Origin: Vibrio sp. SCSIO 43135
GTDB lineage: Bacteria; Pseudomonadota; Gammaproteobacteria; Enterobacterales; Vibrionaceae
Assembly: GCF_023716665.1 (NCBI RefSeq)
Contig: NZ_CP071859.1
Coordinates: forward strand, 1,984,001 to 2,048,000
Length of the DNA: 64,000 nt
Reading direction: 5' to 3'
Shown: positions 1 to 9,281 of the stretch, one piece after another
Layout: each line of letters begins with the position of its first letter
Position numbering within the stretch: position 1 is the stretch's first letter
Notes under the pieces: generated by a model
The model's database searches: none
Told to the model about the DNA's origin: nothing
Seen by the model: the letters and a program-made list of their open reading frames with translations, nothing else
Program-made: the position numbers and the translations under genes

Positions 1-242
1 CCAATGATAGTCCTCATGCCTACCCGTCTATCTTTAATGACGAAACACCGGATGATTTGCTTTCACCGCTTGATATCGTGTTATTGCAGCTTCTGTATGA
101 ACCAGAACTCAAAAGTGGGATGACTAAGTCGCAGCTAGAGCCGGTCGTTAGCAAAATACTCAATCGCTATCAGAGTCAGGGGGTATTAAGCGGTGCTGTG
201 CAGGAAGCGAAAGGCGCACCGCTCTATCAATTACTAAGGTAA
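1..242 (+). CDS. DUF2927 domain protein, C-terminal part
   Basis: The reading frame is open from the left edge (first full codon at base 3) to TAA at 240-242, so only the last 79 or so residues are present and the start lies outside the window. The visible segment has the layout of the DUF2927 C-terminus: a Ser-Pro-Leu-Asp-Ile stretch, then Leu-Leu-Tyr-Glu-Pro-Glu-Leu-Lys-Ser-Gly-Met. DUF2927 proteins are mostly exported and have no established role. Family assignment is from motif memory. Confidence 0.7.
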   Translation, partial: NDSPHAYPSIFNDETPDDLLSPLDIVLLQLLYEPELKSGMTKSQLEPVVSKILNRYQSQGVLSGAVQEAKGAPLYQLLR

Positions 243-271
243 TACAAAACTACCTAGTGGTTCGAGGCTTA

Positions 272-655
272 CTAACGAGAGGCTTTCTTTAGTTCAAAGT
301 CAAACTCGTCAGGAAATAACACCACACCTTCTTCTCGCTCATTAGGAAATACCACTACAGACAACTCATCATCTTCGAGGCCGTATGTCCAACGACTGTG
401 CCATTTGTTGAGAGAAATCGGTTCTGGTACACACTCTTCCCATTCGCCTGTCGCCCATGCTTGAGCGAACTCTTGATTCGGCCATACTGGCACACAATCA
501 TCGTCTTCTGTATTCAGCATGACACAACCATGCTCATCTTTAAGAATCCACACGGTACGATTCGCGACGATTTCTTTAATACAGTACTTAAATCGCTGCT
601 CTTCATTGTAGCGATTAATGGTATCGATTTGTTCTGTAGTCAAAGACTTAGACAT
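272..655 (-). CDS. DUF2750 domain protein
   Basis: 127-residue acidic soluble protein with no signal peptide or membrane segment. The pattern Val-Trp-Ile-Leu-Lys-Asp near residue 35, Val-Trp-Pro near 57 and a C-terminal Gly-Val-Val-Leu-Phe-Pro resembles DUF2750, a family of unknown function. The frame stays open upstream to 712, but I chose the ATG at 655 because a GGAG ribosome-binding site sits just before it and the upstream codons read as non-conserved sequence. It is downstream of ppaC in the same orientation (74 bp gap) and may be co-transcribed with it. Confidence 0.75.
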   Translation of the reverse strand: MSKSLTTEQIDTINRYNEEQRFKYCIKEIVANRTVWILKDEHGCVMLNTEDDDCVPVWPNQEFAQAWATGEWEECVPEPISLNKWHSRWTYGLEDDELSVVVFPNEREEGVVLFPDEFDFELKKASR

Positions 656-729
656 GCTTCTACTCCAATTAAAAACGCCCATAGTGTTGTCACTATGGGC
701 GATAAATATCAACTTTACTAGTCGATGTC

Positions 730-1635
730 TTATGCTAGCTCAGTTTGTAGCCAAGGCCAGCCTTGCTTCTTACGGCTCAGCGTATTCTCCATCATAAGCA
801 CGCCATCTTTTTCGTGCTTAACGAGCTTCTCGGCCCACTCACCTTTGTAAAGTAGACGAGTTTGAGCTGTTGTGATGTCAGTCAGCATAACTGCAGCAAA
901 CGCTAGACCGTCTTTCTCACAGCGAGCTTCCAGATCCGCTTCTAGTGCTTCGATCATACCATCTACTTGCTCTAACGTTGCAAGTTCAACTTGGCCAACA
1001 ACTACATCACGACCGTTAAATGGGTAACCTTTCAGGTCTTTTTCTACAAGTTCAGCCGCAGATAGGCCTTCGATGTTTGTCTTAGCGATCAATAGATCTT
1101 TGATGAATGCATCAACGTCTTGTACATCTGCAATTTCAGCCAGTTCAGCCACTGCGTCTTTGTCTTTTTGAGTACAAGTTGGAGAAGCAAAACCAACGGT
1201 GTCAGAAAGAATTGCAGACATCATTAGCTTAGCGATTTGTTGTGAGATTGAGTGACCTTCAATCTTGAACATGTTGAACAGTACTGTGTTGGTACAACCA
1301 ACAGGCCAGATCCATGCTTCCATTGGGTTCACAGTCATCACGTCACCTAGACGGTGGTGGTCTACGATACCTAGGATTTCAGCGTCAGCAACGTCGTCAG
1401 GTGCTTGTGCTAGATCAGAGTAGTCTACTAGCCAAATTTTCTCACCAGCTACAGATGTACGTAGCTCTGGAGTTGGTGCACCAGCAACTTCCAAAATGTG
1501 CTGAGTTTCACGGTTAATTTCGCCTTGGCGAATTGGCATTGCATCAAGACCACGCGATTTAAGTAGCTCAGTTGCTACTAGTGCACTACAAATACTATCG
1601 CTATCTGGGTTCTTATGACCGACAACTAGAATCAT
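730..1635 (-). CDS. ppaC: manganese-dependent inorganic pyrophosphatase
   Basis: Family II (DHH-type) cytoplasmic pyrophosphatase that hydrolyses pyrophosphate to two phosphates using Mn2+ or Co2+. The 301 residues match the usual family length. Metal-ligand motifs are visible: GHKNPDSDS at 6-14, Asp71 in VDYSD, and Asp-His-His at 92-94. The C-terminal DHHA2 substrate domain carries SRKKQ at about 287-291. The start at 1635 has an AGGAAG Shine-Dalgarno. This enzyme is unrelated to the common family I Ppa; vibrios are among the gammaproteobacteria that carry it. Confidence 0.95.
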   Translation of the reverse strand: MILVVGHKNPDSDSICSALVATELLKSRGLDAMPIRQGEINRETQHILEVAGAPTPELRTSVAGEKIWLVDYSDLAQAPDDVADAEILGIVDHHRLGDVMTVNPMEAWIWPVGCTNTVLFNMFKIEGHSISQQIAKLMMSAILSDTVGFASPTCTQKDKDAVAELAEIADVQDVDAFIKDLLIAKTNIEGLSAAELVEKDLKGYPFNGRDVVVGQVELATLEQVDGMIEALEADLEARCEKDGLAFAAVMLTDITTAQTRLLYKGEWAEKLVKHEKDGVLMMENTLSRKKQGWPWLQTELA

Positions 1636-1848
1636 CTTTCTTCCTATTCAAGTCTGTTAAAGGCCTATTTCTAGGCAAATTGCTCACAAAGGCCGTTACT
1701 TTACCTGATTTTGAAAATTTGTCATCGGTTGTTGATGGATTAGACGTAACAATTCATCGCACCCAAGACAATCTCCCCACTCCAAACCATCTCGAAGTGA
1801 AATTAGAAATTACGACTAAACTTAGGAGAATGCTGAAAGGAGTCGACG

Positions 1849-2568
1849 ATGCTGAAAAAAATATTCGTTCTTGTTCTGTTGTTGCATGCTCCCTACGTTC
1901 ATTCAAAACTCATCAAAGCGACTCAAGCGGTGTGGCCACCGTACATATTTGAACAACAAAACTCTGGGCTCGCAGTCGAGATCGTTACCGAAGCATATTT
2001 ATCTCAAAACTACCACTTAAAGCTCGAAGTTAAGCCTTGGCTTCGCTCACTGAAGGAAGTTCGCAACAAGCAACAAGATATTCTGGTGTCTATCTGGTGG
2101 TCTGACGATAGGACGGAACTGCTGGACTACAGTGTCCCCTACCTGATGGTTCAGCTTAAGTTTATTGTGCTGAAAGAGAACGCTTTCGAGTATGAGGACT
2201 TTAGCTCATTGTCTGGAATGAAAGTCGGCATCATCCAAGATTATGGCTATGGTGAAGAGTTCAATGAATCCAGCAACTTTACTCGAGTCGTCGCCGAAGA
2301 CCTCAGCACTAACATAAAGAAGCTTAAAGCCAAAAGAGTCCATGCCATCATTGCCGACGAGCGGGCGGCCATCCACACCATCCGTCAACTAGAGTTAGAC
2401 CAAGACGACTTCTATTTCGTCCATAAGAGCTTAATGATCAAACCTGTACACTTGGCCATTGCAAAAGATCACCCTGATAAACAAAAGCTCATGGTGAAGT
2501 TTATGATTGGCTTGCACCAACTCAAGCAAAGCGGCCGTTACGATCAACTGTTAGAAAAATATCGTTAG
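1849..2568 (+). CDS. periplasmic solute-binding-like protein (SBP_bac_3 family)
   Basis: 239 residues with a signal peptide of about 19 residues (Lys-Lys, hydrophobic core, cleavage near His-Ser-Lys). The mature protein starts with the typical pattern TQAVWPPYIF and resembles family 3 amino-acid-binding proteins, including Lys-Pro-Trp near residue 64 and an Asp-Glu-Arg near 170. No permease or ATPase gene adjoins it, so it may act as a sensor-type or orphan binding protein. A strong AAGGAG lies before the ATG. It is a clear paralogue of the gene at 5907. Ligand unknown. Confidence 0.75.
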   Translation: MLKKIFVLVLLLHAPYVHSKLIKATQAVWPPYIFEQQNSGLAVEIVTEAYLSQNYHLKLEVKPWLRSLKEVRNKQQDILVSIWWSDDRTELLDYSVPYLMVQLKFIVLKENAFEYEDFSSLSGMKVGIIQDYGYGEEFNESSNFTRVVAEDLSTNIKKLKAKRVHAIIADERAAIHTIRQLELDQDDFYFVHKSLMIKPVHLAIAKDHPDKQKLMVKFMIGLHQLKQSGRYDQLLEKYR

Positions 2569-2588
2569 TGCCTCGATAAATAGAGTTG

Positions 2589-2634
2589 CGAATAATTCTC
2601 ACTTACATATAATGAGAATTATTCGTATTCTCAT
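2589..2634. promoter_or_regulatory. Fur-like operator with three inverted motifs
   Basis: A perfect 13-bp inverted repeat, CGAATAATTCTCA at 2589-2601 and TGAGAATTATTCG at 2613-2625, is followed by a third ATTCTCA element at 2627-2633. The block 2611-2629 closely fits the Fur 19-mer pattern (AATGAnAATnATTnTCATT) with two or three mismatches. It lies directly before the exporter gene at 2644. Fur is the best candidate; a manganese-responsive Fur-type regulator is also possible. Confidence 0.65.
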
Positions 2635-2643
2635 GAGGCAATT

Positions 2644-3852
2644 ATGGATTTCGCTCGAACTGCTGTTTCATTACCAAGTTGGTTATCGCTTTCCCAGTTT
2701 AGATTAGCCTACAAACGCTTATTACTGCCTGTAATCCTGATAGCCCTATTGGTGGCGCCAATCACTCGTGAAGTGACCGTCGCCACCCTTTCTGACGCGT
2801 TTTGGGCCGTGTCTAGCTACGTAGCTTTTACGTTAGCTATATACCACTACCTCTCTGTCTTTATGAATAAGCAGAGCCGAGTCGTCGATTTATATCAAAA
2901 CTCCCGTGGCTACCAAGTCATGTTCGCCTCTATTCTCGGTGCGCTTCCTGGCTGTGGTGGCGCAATCATAGTCACAACCCAGTATGTGAGTGGACGTGCT
3001 GGTTTTGGCGCTTTAGTCGCAGTGCTAACTTCAACCATGGGGGATGCGGCATTCTTGTTGTTGGCTAGCCAACCTGAAACTGGCTTTGTTGTCATCGCGC
3101 TCGGTGTAATCGTAGGAGCACTCTCTGGTTGGGCAGTCAATCTAGTCCACAAAGATGATTTCCTTCGCCCGGAAATAAAAAAAGTCGCTCCTCAGGTATG
3201 CCAACACAAAGAGGGGGCGAAAAGCAGCCTCGAAACTAACGCCATTAATTTACAAGGTGCGTTTTGGAAATGGTTGCTGGTTCCAGCCACCATCGTTGCA
3301 GTGCTCGGCTCTTTCCAAGTCGACGTGAACGAATTACTGCAATTGCCAGCCACCAGTATCGAGTGGACAGGAGCACTGCTCTCAGTCACCTGTATGCTAC
3401 TTTGGGCGTTGACTCAAGAGATCAAAGATTACGAATCGACCGTATCCGAAGACGCAAAGTGCGTATCTTCACACCCTATCCAAAAAGCAGCGCAAGACAC
3501 TAACTTTGTTTCTGCTTGGGTAATCGTCGCTTTCTTGGCTTTTGAGCTAACGACCTTTTTTGGTCAATTAGACCTTGCTAATTTGTTCAACGGTTGGGGA
3601 ATATGGATGCCATTGATGGGCTTAGCGGTTGGAATGCTTCCTGGCTGTGGGCCACAGATATTGGTAACTAGTCTCTATATTAGTGGCGCAGTACCGCTAT
3701 CTGCTCAGCTCTCGAATGCCATCGCTAACGACGGTGATGCGCTATTCCCTGCTATTGCTCTCGCGCCGAAGGCTGCCCTAGTGGCCACGATATACACCGC
3801 GCTTCCTGCACTTCTGGTTGGCTATGGTTATTACTACTTATTCGAAATTTAG
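2644..3852 (+). CDS. putative manganese exporter, MneA-like (10-TM family)
   Basis: 402-residue inner-membrane protein with about ten hydrophobic segments and an internal duplication: GALPGCGG near residue 99 followed by GDAAF, and GMLPGCGP near 330 followed by DGDALFP. This is the 10-TM heavy-metal exporter family that I associate with V. cholerae MneA (manganese export); that link is from memory. A hydrophilic loop separates the halves at about 185-205. The start has a GAGG site. The Fur-like operator immediately upstream fits a metal-homeostasis role. Gene symbol left blank because substrate cannot be read from sequence. Confidence 0.75.
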   Translation: MDFARTAVSLPSWLSLSQFRLAYKRLLLPVILIALLVAPITREVTVATLSDAFWAVSSYVAFTLAIYHYLSVFMNKQSRVVDLYQNSRGYQVMFASILGALPGCGGAIIVTTQYVSGRAGFGALVAVLTSTMGDAAFLLLASQPETGFVVIALGVIVGALSGWAVNLVHKDDFLRPEIKKVAPQVCQHKEGAKSSLETNAINLQGAFWKWLLVPATIVAVLGSFQVDVNELLQLPATSIEWTGALLSVTCMLLWALTQEIKDYESTVSEDAKCVSSHPIQKAAQDTNFVSAWVIVAFLAFELTTFFGQLDLANLFNGWGIWMPLMGLAVGMLPGCGPQILVTSLYISGAVPLSAQLSNAIANDGDALFPAIALAPKAALVATIYTALPALLVGYGYYYLFEI

Positions 3853-3868
3853 ACTTAGTCAGATAGAG

Positions 3869-3894
3869 AAAAAGAGAGGCGAGCCTCTCTTTTT
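3869..3894 (+). terminator. Rho-independent terminator
   Basis: Stem AGAGAGG (3873-3879), loop CGAG, stem CCTCTCT (3884-3890), flanked by A-tract and T-tract. It can serve the exporter gene and the convergent alpha-galactosidase. Confidence 0.85.
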
Positions 3895-3918
3895 CAGTCT
3901 TTACTCTCAACTTTTAAG

Positions 3919-5658
3919 CTAAGGTGAAGTAATAATTGCTCGGCTGGTTAACCCCGCCTCTAACGGAATTTCTACTACTTGAACCGGCTCCTCGGTCAGC
4001 TTCTCGCCCGTCCAATAGTCATACCAATACACTGGATGATCAGAGGTTAACGTCACCTCTTTAGCATCCTCATGATAGTTAAACAAACAGTGAAGTTGAT
4101 TACGATCGGTTAACTCCAGAAATGCGTGATGCAATGAGAGCGATGTAAAACGCGCCGCATTTTGGTTGTGGCGCTGACGTAGCATTAATTTGCTTAATGC
4201 TGTCTTAGCGAAAGGAGTCAATTCAGGCAGTGGATCTCCAGACAACAATAGCCCACCACATGTTAGGAGGGTATTGCGGTGAAATTCGTAGTTACTTCTG
4301 TCTGTCGCTTGGTTGGCTAACGACACGAAAGTCGCACAATCTGGGTCGATCTGCCATAGCTTGCGATGTTGCCAACTTCGATAAAAGGTTTCTTTGGCGA
4401 TCTGTTCAAAACGTTTTGGGTTACGTTCAACATCGTCGGATACACGCATAGCGTCTACTAGCCCTAGTGAGGGCCACATCGGTGCATTACACCCAAGCAA
4501 CCATGCATCTTTCACACCTTCCGCTATCGCTTCCATTCCTAATCGATAGGCCTGTACACCTGTCACCCCACTCACGTGGCGCTTACCCTTGAGTGTTCCC
4601 CAGTAATTGGCATCAAGTTTAAACAGTTCAACTCCCCACTCTTCACGCATTACACGTACAACATGGGTTAGGTGTTCTTGCACTTCAGGGTGAGACGTAT
4701 CTAACACATACCATGGAGTGCAACGCCATCCACCATAAGTGACATCTTCAGCTTTCAGCAGCTCACCATTCGGATGTCGAACAAACCAATTCGGATGCTG
4801 TTTAAACACCTTAGACTCTGGCTGAGCAATAAACGGGGCGAGCCAAATTGCAGGTTTCTTACCCTTACGTTTAATGTCAGAGATAAGCTCTTTCACACCA
4901 CCAGAAAACTTATCTGAAGGTGTCAGCCAATCCCCCATAAACGCTTGGTAGCCATCATCCAGTAACACCCATTCGAGATTACTTAAATCACCAGACATCA
5001 CTTCCAAGTTTTGTCGAATATTGTCTTCATTTACATCAGCGTAATAGGCGTACCAAGAACACCAGCCAATCGGCGCTTTGGATTCCACACCGGCTCTTGG
5101 TGGGTGGCGCTGTGAGATCAAATCAGAGTATCGTTGGTACAGCCCTGATAACGACTCTCCATTCAGCACAACTACAGACTCTAGCTCGGTACTATCCCAA
5201 TCCAGAGGATAGGTATCTTCACCATCAATATTCGCTGAAATCTGAACGGAATGTTCTTCTTGGCTTACTTCAAAGTAACCCGCAAAACGTGAGCAACTAG
5301 TAAAACCAAACAGGGTATAACCCACTGAGTCCTCAACCACCAAATAGTTGTAATAACGCTTATTTTGTTGTCGGCCGTAAATGCGGTATGAAGGGCTGTT
5401 ATCTGGGCACCGGCCAATATCGACTGGCTGCTCAAATGTCCCCGTCGTTTGCGCCAACATTTGGAACCCATCGCCAAGGAGCGTCGCACTGTGCTCGAAA
5501 TCGAACTCACAGGTAAATAGTTGGTAGTCACTTGGAATGGGATGATTGTGTAAGCCAATATAGCGGAAGGTCACTTCGTTGCCTTGGACTTCATCCAGCA
5601 AATCAGGATTCACAACAACAATATCTCTATGACAAGGAAGATGAATGGTATGAGACAT
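3919..5658 (-). CDS. alpha-galactosidase, glycoside hydrolase family 36
   Basis: 579-residue cytoplasmic enzyme (no signal peptide) expected to release terminal alpha-galactose from melibiose or raffinose-type sugars. GH36 signatures: GWCSWYAYY near residue 198, LLDDGYQ near 232, the nucleophile Asp in LFKLD at about 349, and the acid/base Asp in MRVSDD at about 408. The frame extends to a GTG at 5664, but the ATG at 5658 is preferred since an AGGTG site precedes it. No permease or regulator adjoins it, so substrate is open; raffinose-synthase-like relatives share these motifs. Confidence 0.85.
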   Translation of the reverse strand: MSHTIHLPCHRDIVVVNPDLLDEVQGNEVTFRYIGLHNHPIPSDYQLFTCEFDFEHSATLLGDGFQMLAQTTGTFEQPVDIGRCPDNSPSYRIYGRQQNKRYYNYLVVEDSVGYTLFGFTSCSRFAGYFEVSQEEHSVQISANIDGEDTYPLDWDSTELESVVVLNGESLSGLYQRYSDLISQRHPPRAGVESKAPIGWCSWYAYYADVNEDNIRQNLEVMSGDLSNLEWVLLDDGYQAFMGDWLTPSDKFSGGVKELISDIKRKGKKPAIWLAPFIAQPESKVFKQHPNWFVRHPNGELLKAEDVTYGGWRCTPWYVLDTSHPEVQEHLTHVVRVMREEWGVELFKLDANYWGTLKGKRHVSGVTGVQAYRLGMEAIAEGVKDAWLLGCNAPMWPSLGLVDAMRVSDDVERNPKRFEQIAKETFYRSWQHRKLWQIDPDCATFVSLANQATDRSNYEFHRNTLLTCGGLLLSGDPLPELTPFAKTALSKLMLRQRHNQNAARFTSLSLHHAFLELTDRNQLHCLFNYHEDAKEVTLTSDHPVYWYDYWTGEKLTEEPVQVVEIPLEAGLTSRAIITSP

Positions 5659-5771
5659 AAGCACCTATAAAATTTGACCAGCGAAAAACCACTCTAAATT
5701 ATTGACTCTATTATCTATGTGATTCATTCCCCATAGCGTTACTGCAATCACGAATTCAGCGAATTTTACAA

Positions 5772-5828
5772 CAAAAAACCTGCCGAACCGGCGACCAGAG
5801 CTATCAGTTCATGGATAGCTCTGCCGAA
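5772..5828 (-). promoter_or_regulatory. candidate attenuator or small RNA with T-tract
   Basis: On the minus strand, CAGAGCTATC (5823-5814) pairs perfectly with GATAGCTCTG (5805-5796) over an 8-nt loop. It is followed by GCCG-GTT-CGGC and a run of six T (5779-5774). The GCCG at about 5789-5792 can pair either with the CGGC upstream of the first stem or with the CGGC before the T-run, which would make the two folds exclusive. No gene ends upstream on this strand, so this is an alpha-galactosidase leader attenuator or the end of a small RNA. Confidence 0.45.
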
Positions 5829-5906
5829 GGTACATTCATGCATTGCTCAAGTGACCTACACTTAAACTAATCTGCCGCTTCTAGGATTAACATAAATTAG
5901 AGTGAC

Positions 5907-6695
5907 ATGTTGAACGCGATACGACTCCTGCTCATCACTTTTGTCTTCATTTACTTCCCTCAAGTAAATGCCCATGTTGTGACGGCGGCACAAAATGAAT
6001 GGCCGCCTTACATCAACGACTCAGGTGAAATGCCCGGCCTCGCATACGAAGTCGTGCGAAGAGCACTACGCGTGGAGGGGTTTAAGTTACGTTTTAGGCT
6101 CAAGCCTTGGAGCCGAGCATTCAAAGAAGTGTCCAATCAAAAAACCGACCTATTGATCTCGGTTTGGTATAACGAAGAAAGGGCAAAAACCTTTCTTTAT
6201 AGTCAACCGTTTATGATTAACACGGTACGTTTAGTGACGCTAAAAGATGACGACTTTTCCTACCGGACGCCTAACGATATCCGCAATAAAAAGGTCGGCA
6301 TACTCGACAATTATTCTTATGACGAAAACTTCTTAGCTTCCGAGGCTTACACTAAGGTAACAGCCGTCGACCTTATCGCCAGTATTAAACTGCTCAAATC
6401 AGGTCGAATCGATATGTTTGTTTCAGATGAGTTGGTTGCACGTTGGACGATCAATTCCCTAGCCTATAACGTTAGTGACTTTGCTTTTATTCATAATGAG
6501 ATCGCTTCCCAGCCACTATACATTGCTATTAGCAAGTCACACCCTAAGGCAAATCAGATAATCGAAGCGTTCAACCAAGGTTTACAGTTTCTAGTGGAAT
6601 CAGGAGAGATGAAAGCAATCTACAAACGCTACCAGTTTGATTTCGACCAACAATACTGGGATGAATGGCGCAGCGAAGCGATGCGTGCAAAATAG
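5907..6695 (+). CDS. periplasmic solute-binding-like protein (SBP_bac_3 family)
   Basis: 262 residues: signal peptide of about 22 residues ending near Val-Asn-Ala, then TAAQNEWPPYI, Lys-Pro-Trp-Ser-Arg, and Val-Gly-Ile-Leu-Asp in the positions seen in the protein at 1849, of which it is a paralogue. It probably binds a small, amino-acid-like ligand in the periplasm, but no transporter genes accompany it. It is divergent from the alpha-galactosidase and convergent with torA. Assignment to family is firm, ligand unknown. Confidence 0.75.
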   Translation: MLNAIRLLLITFVFIYFPQVNAHVVTAAQNEWPPYINDSGEMPGLAYEVVRRALRVEGFKLRFRLKPWSRAFKEVSNQKTDLLISVWYNEERAKTFLYSQPFMINTVRLVTLKDDDFSYRTPNDIRNKKVGILDNYSYDENFLASEAYTKVTAVDLIASIKLLKSGRIDMFVSDELVARWTINSLAYNVSDFAFIHNEIASQPLYIAISKSHPKANQIIEAFNQGLQFLVESGEMKAIYKRYQFDFDQQYWDEWRSEAMRAK

Positions 6696-6748
6696 AACAG
6701 CATAGGATCAACCCAACTGTGTATCGCCCAACCTAGATTACGGACATA

Positions 6749-6778
6749 AAAAATGCCGGCTTATAGCCGGCATTTTGA
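6749..6778. terminator. bidirectional Rho-independent terminator
   Basis: Nine-bp perfect stem AATGCCGGC (6752-6760) / GCCGGCATT (6766-6774) with a TTATA loop, A-run on one side and T-run on the other. It separates the convergent solute-binding gene and torA. Confidence 0.9.
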
Positions 6779-6794
6779 TTTAAGGTTCTAGCAA

Positions 6795-9257
6795 TTATGC
6801 TACTTCAATCGGACCACCGAACGAAGTCACTGGTGGAAGCTTGCCTGTAAACTTCTCAAAGTCCACCAAACAAGTATTTGCAGAGGTTGCTTGCGCTAGT
6901 TCAGACGTTGGGATGTCTTGAGTCAATGTGTTTGGATCGCCGTATGTATCTAGAGCGCCAACTTTTTCATTGATTGGGCCATACCAAGCACCTTCTTCAA
7001 TACGCACAACACCAGGCGCATAGCTATCCATTAGGACAGCACCAGCAAGCAGTTGACCACGGTCGTTAAACACACGTACTACATCGCCATCTTTGATGCC
7101 TTTCTTCTTAGCATCTTGTGGGTTGATGTAAATAGGCTCACGACCTTGTACTGCATATGTCGCACGGAACTCTTCAGACTCACACATTTGCGAGTGAAGA
7201 CGTTTGTCTGGGTGACAAGATTGCAGCCAGTATGGGTGCTTGTTAGAACCAGGGCCACCATGTGAGCGCTCAGACTTCTCGAACCACATAGGGTGCTCCT
7301 GACAGTGCTCGTAACCCATGTTGCCGATTGTACGGCTGGTGATTTCGATAAAGCCTGATGGTGTGCCCAGCGCGTTGATCTCTGGATCTTCACGGAACGA
7401 AGCGTGACGTGTCCAAGGCTTACCTTTACCAAAGTCTAGGAAACCTTTTTCCCAGAATTCTGCAAATTCTGGCATTTCAAAACTGCCTTCGTTCGCAGCA
7501 CGACACTCGTCGTAAAGTGATTTCACCCACTCCATTTCATCCATACCACGCGTGTAATCATCGAAACGACCCCAGCGCTTGGTTAGGTTAGACATGATTT
7601 CAAAGTCAGTCTTAGATTGGAATAGCGGGTCAACTAGCTTATGCATTGCAATCAAGCCACGACCTGAGTATGCACCGTAACCATCGATATCGTTACGTTC
7701 CCACTGAGTACAAGCAGGAAGAACAATATCAGAATGACGACACGTCGCAGTCCAAGCAAAGTCGATCGCTACGACAGTTTGCAGAGTTTTGAACGCTTTA
7801 CGCATCTTGTTGCGATCTTGGTGATGGTGCCATGGGTTGTTACCACTGAATACCATCATCTTAAGATCTGGCAAGGTTACCGTCGCACCATTCGCTTTGA
7901 TCTTCTTACCAGGCTCTAGCAAGCTGTCTACCCAACGTGCTACTGGGATTACACGGCTATAACCTTTGTAGTCAGAGTTAGTGTACTTAGGCTCTTGACC
8001 TTGGTCGATATTAAGCGGGAACGAACCCGGAGCAGCGAAACCAGTTGATGATACACCGATACCTGAGTAGTGGTGACCGTAAGAAATACCACCGCCAGGA
8101 AGACCAATTTGGCCAACCATTGCAGCAATGACAGCACACATCCAGTAAGGTTGCTCACCGTGTTCTTGACGCTGAATACTCCAACCTACCAAGATTTGTG
8201 TACGACCGCTTACCAACATCTTAGCAAACTTACGAATAGACTCAGCGCTTGCGCCACAGATCTCTGCAGCCCATTCTGGTGTCTTCTCGACTTTATCTTT
8301 CGTTTCACCTTGAACGTACTTGATGAAATCATCGAAACCTAGACAGTAAGTTTCGATGAACTTCTTGTCGTATAGGCCTTCGTTGTATAGCACGTGCGCA
8401 ACACCCAGCATGAACGGTACGTCCGTTTGTGGGTTGATGTACATTTGCTCGTTGTCTAGGAAGCGACCTGTTTTATTCTTAACAGGGTCAACAGACACAA
8501 CGTTCACTTCTTTCTTCGCAACTTTTTCTTTTAGTTGCTCAAGGTATGCGAACGACTCGTGAGTTTCACATGTCCAGCCCACCTGTAGGTTCTTAACTGG
8601 ATCGTTACCCCACAAAATGATGTTGTCACTGTTTTCTAGAATCAGTTCCCAAGATGTACCTTGTGCATAGACTTCTGTTGAACCCAGAACGTAAGGCATG
8701 ATGGTTTGACCCGCACCAGTCGAGTAGTCACCGATCTTCTTCACTGAGTTGCCATGTAGTGCCATTGCACGTTGCATGTGGTTAGTACAGCTGTGGAACT
8801 GACCTGTTTGTCTCCAACCAGTTTGACCCGTGTGCAGCGCGTATGGACCGTAGTCTTTCTGGACACGCTCAAGCTCGCGGTAGAATAAGTCTAGAGCTTC
8901 GTCCCAAGTCACACGGATGAAGCGGTTGTTACCACGAGTATCCGCGCTGTATTTATGCTTCTTAAGCCAATCTAAGCGAACCATTGGGTAACGCACACGT
9001 GATGGGCTGTAAATGATACCTTTGATACCGTTAAGCATATCGGTTGGATGCTTATCGATTTCTAACGGCTTAATCTCTTGAACTTTACCTGCGTACACTC
9101 GAGCGCGGAATGCGCCCCAGTGTGAACCAGATACTTTCCAAGTACCGTCAGTTTCTGCCGCAGAAGCAGATGCCGACGCCAATAGGCTTGGGCCAATAAC
9201 CGATGCCGCGCTGGTAGTAGCGACACCTTTCAGAAAACTTCTTCTTGTAATTGCCAT
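6795..9257 (-). CDS. torA: trimethylamine N-oxide reductase catalytic subunit
   Basis: 820-residue periplasmic molybdoenzyme that reduces TMAO to trimethylamine as terminal anaerobic electron acceptor. The N-terminus has a twin-arginine signal (ITRRSFLKG, residues 3-11) with a hydrophobic segment and Ala-rich cleavage region near residue 34. The Mo-coordinating Ser of the DMSO reductase family is in GDYSTG at about 179. It follows torC with a 24-bp gap and has a GGAG Shine-Dalgarno, so it is the last gene of torECA. The TorD chaperone is not in the window. Confidence 0.95.
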   Translation of the reverse strand: MAITRRSFLKGVATTSAASVIGPSLLASASASAAETDGTWKVSGSHWGAFRARVYAGKVQEIKPLEIDKHPTDMLNGIKGIIYSPSRVRYPMVRLDWLKKHKYSADTRGNNRFIRVTWDEALDLFYRELERVQKDYGPYALHTGQTGWRQTGQFHSCTNHMQRAMALHGNSVKKIGDYSTGAGQTIMPYVLGSTEVYAQGTSWELILENSDNIILWGNDPVKNLQVGWTCETHESFAYLEQLKEKVAKKEVNVVSVDPVKNKTGRFLDNEQMYINPQTDVPFMLGVAHVLYNEGLYDKKFIETYCLGFDDFIKYVQGETKDKVEKTPEWAAEICGASAESIRKFAKMLVSGRTQILVGWSIQRQEHGEQPYWMCAVIAAMVGQIGLPGGGISYGHHYSGIGVSSTGFAAPGSFPLNIDQGQEPKYTNSDYKGYSRVIPVARWVDSLLEPGKKIKANGATVTLPDLKMMVFSGNNPWHHHQDRNKMRKAFKTLQTVVAIDFAWTATCRHSDIVLPACTQWERNDIDGYGAYSGRGLIAMHKLVDPLFQSKTDFEIMSNLTKRWGRFDDYTRGMDEMEWVKSLYDECRAANEGSFEMPEFAEFWEKGFLDFGKGKPWTRHASFREDPEINALGTPSGFIEITSRTIGNMGYEHCQEHPMWFEKSERSHGGPGSNKHPYWLQSCHPDKRLHSQMCESEEFRATYAVQGREPIYINPQDAKKKGIKDGDVVRVFNDRGQLLAGAVLMDSYAPGVVRIEEGAWYGPINEKVGALDTYGDPNTLTQDIPTSELAQATSANTCLVDFEKFTGKLPPVTSFGGPIEVA

Positions 9258-9281
9258 TGTGTTACTCCAATTGACGTCTTA

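Noticed and set aside
1572..1952. 126-residue ORF between ppaC and the solute-binding gene
   Set aside because: It overlaps both neighbours in other frames; codon usage is poor and the real gene at 1849 has a strong start.
3264..3503. Overlapping ORFs on other frames inside the exporter gene
   Set aside because: No ribosome site, no family pattern, and the main frame has clear membrane segments and a duplicated motif.
5265..5558. 97-residue frame inside the alpha-galactosidase
   Set aside because: Shadow of the GH36 N-terminal domain on the same strand.
6795..9257. Many antisense ORFs across torA
   Set aside because: The strong codon bias of torA leaves open antisense frames; none has recognisable motifs or starts.
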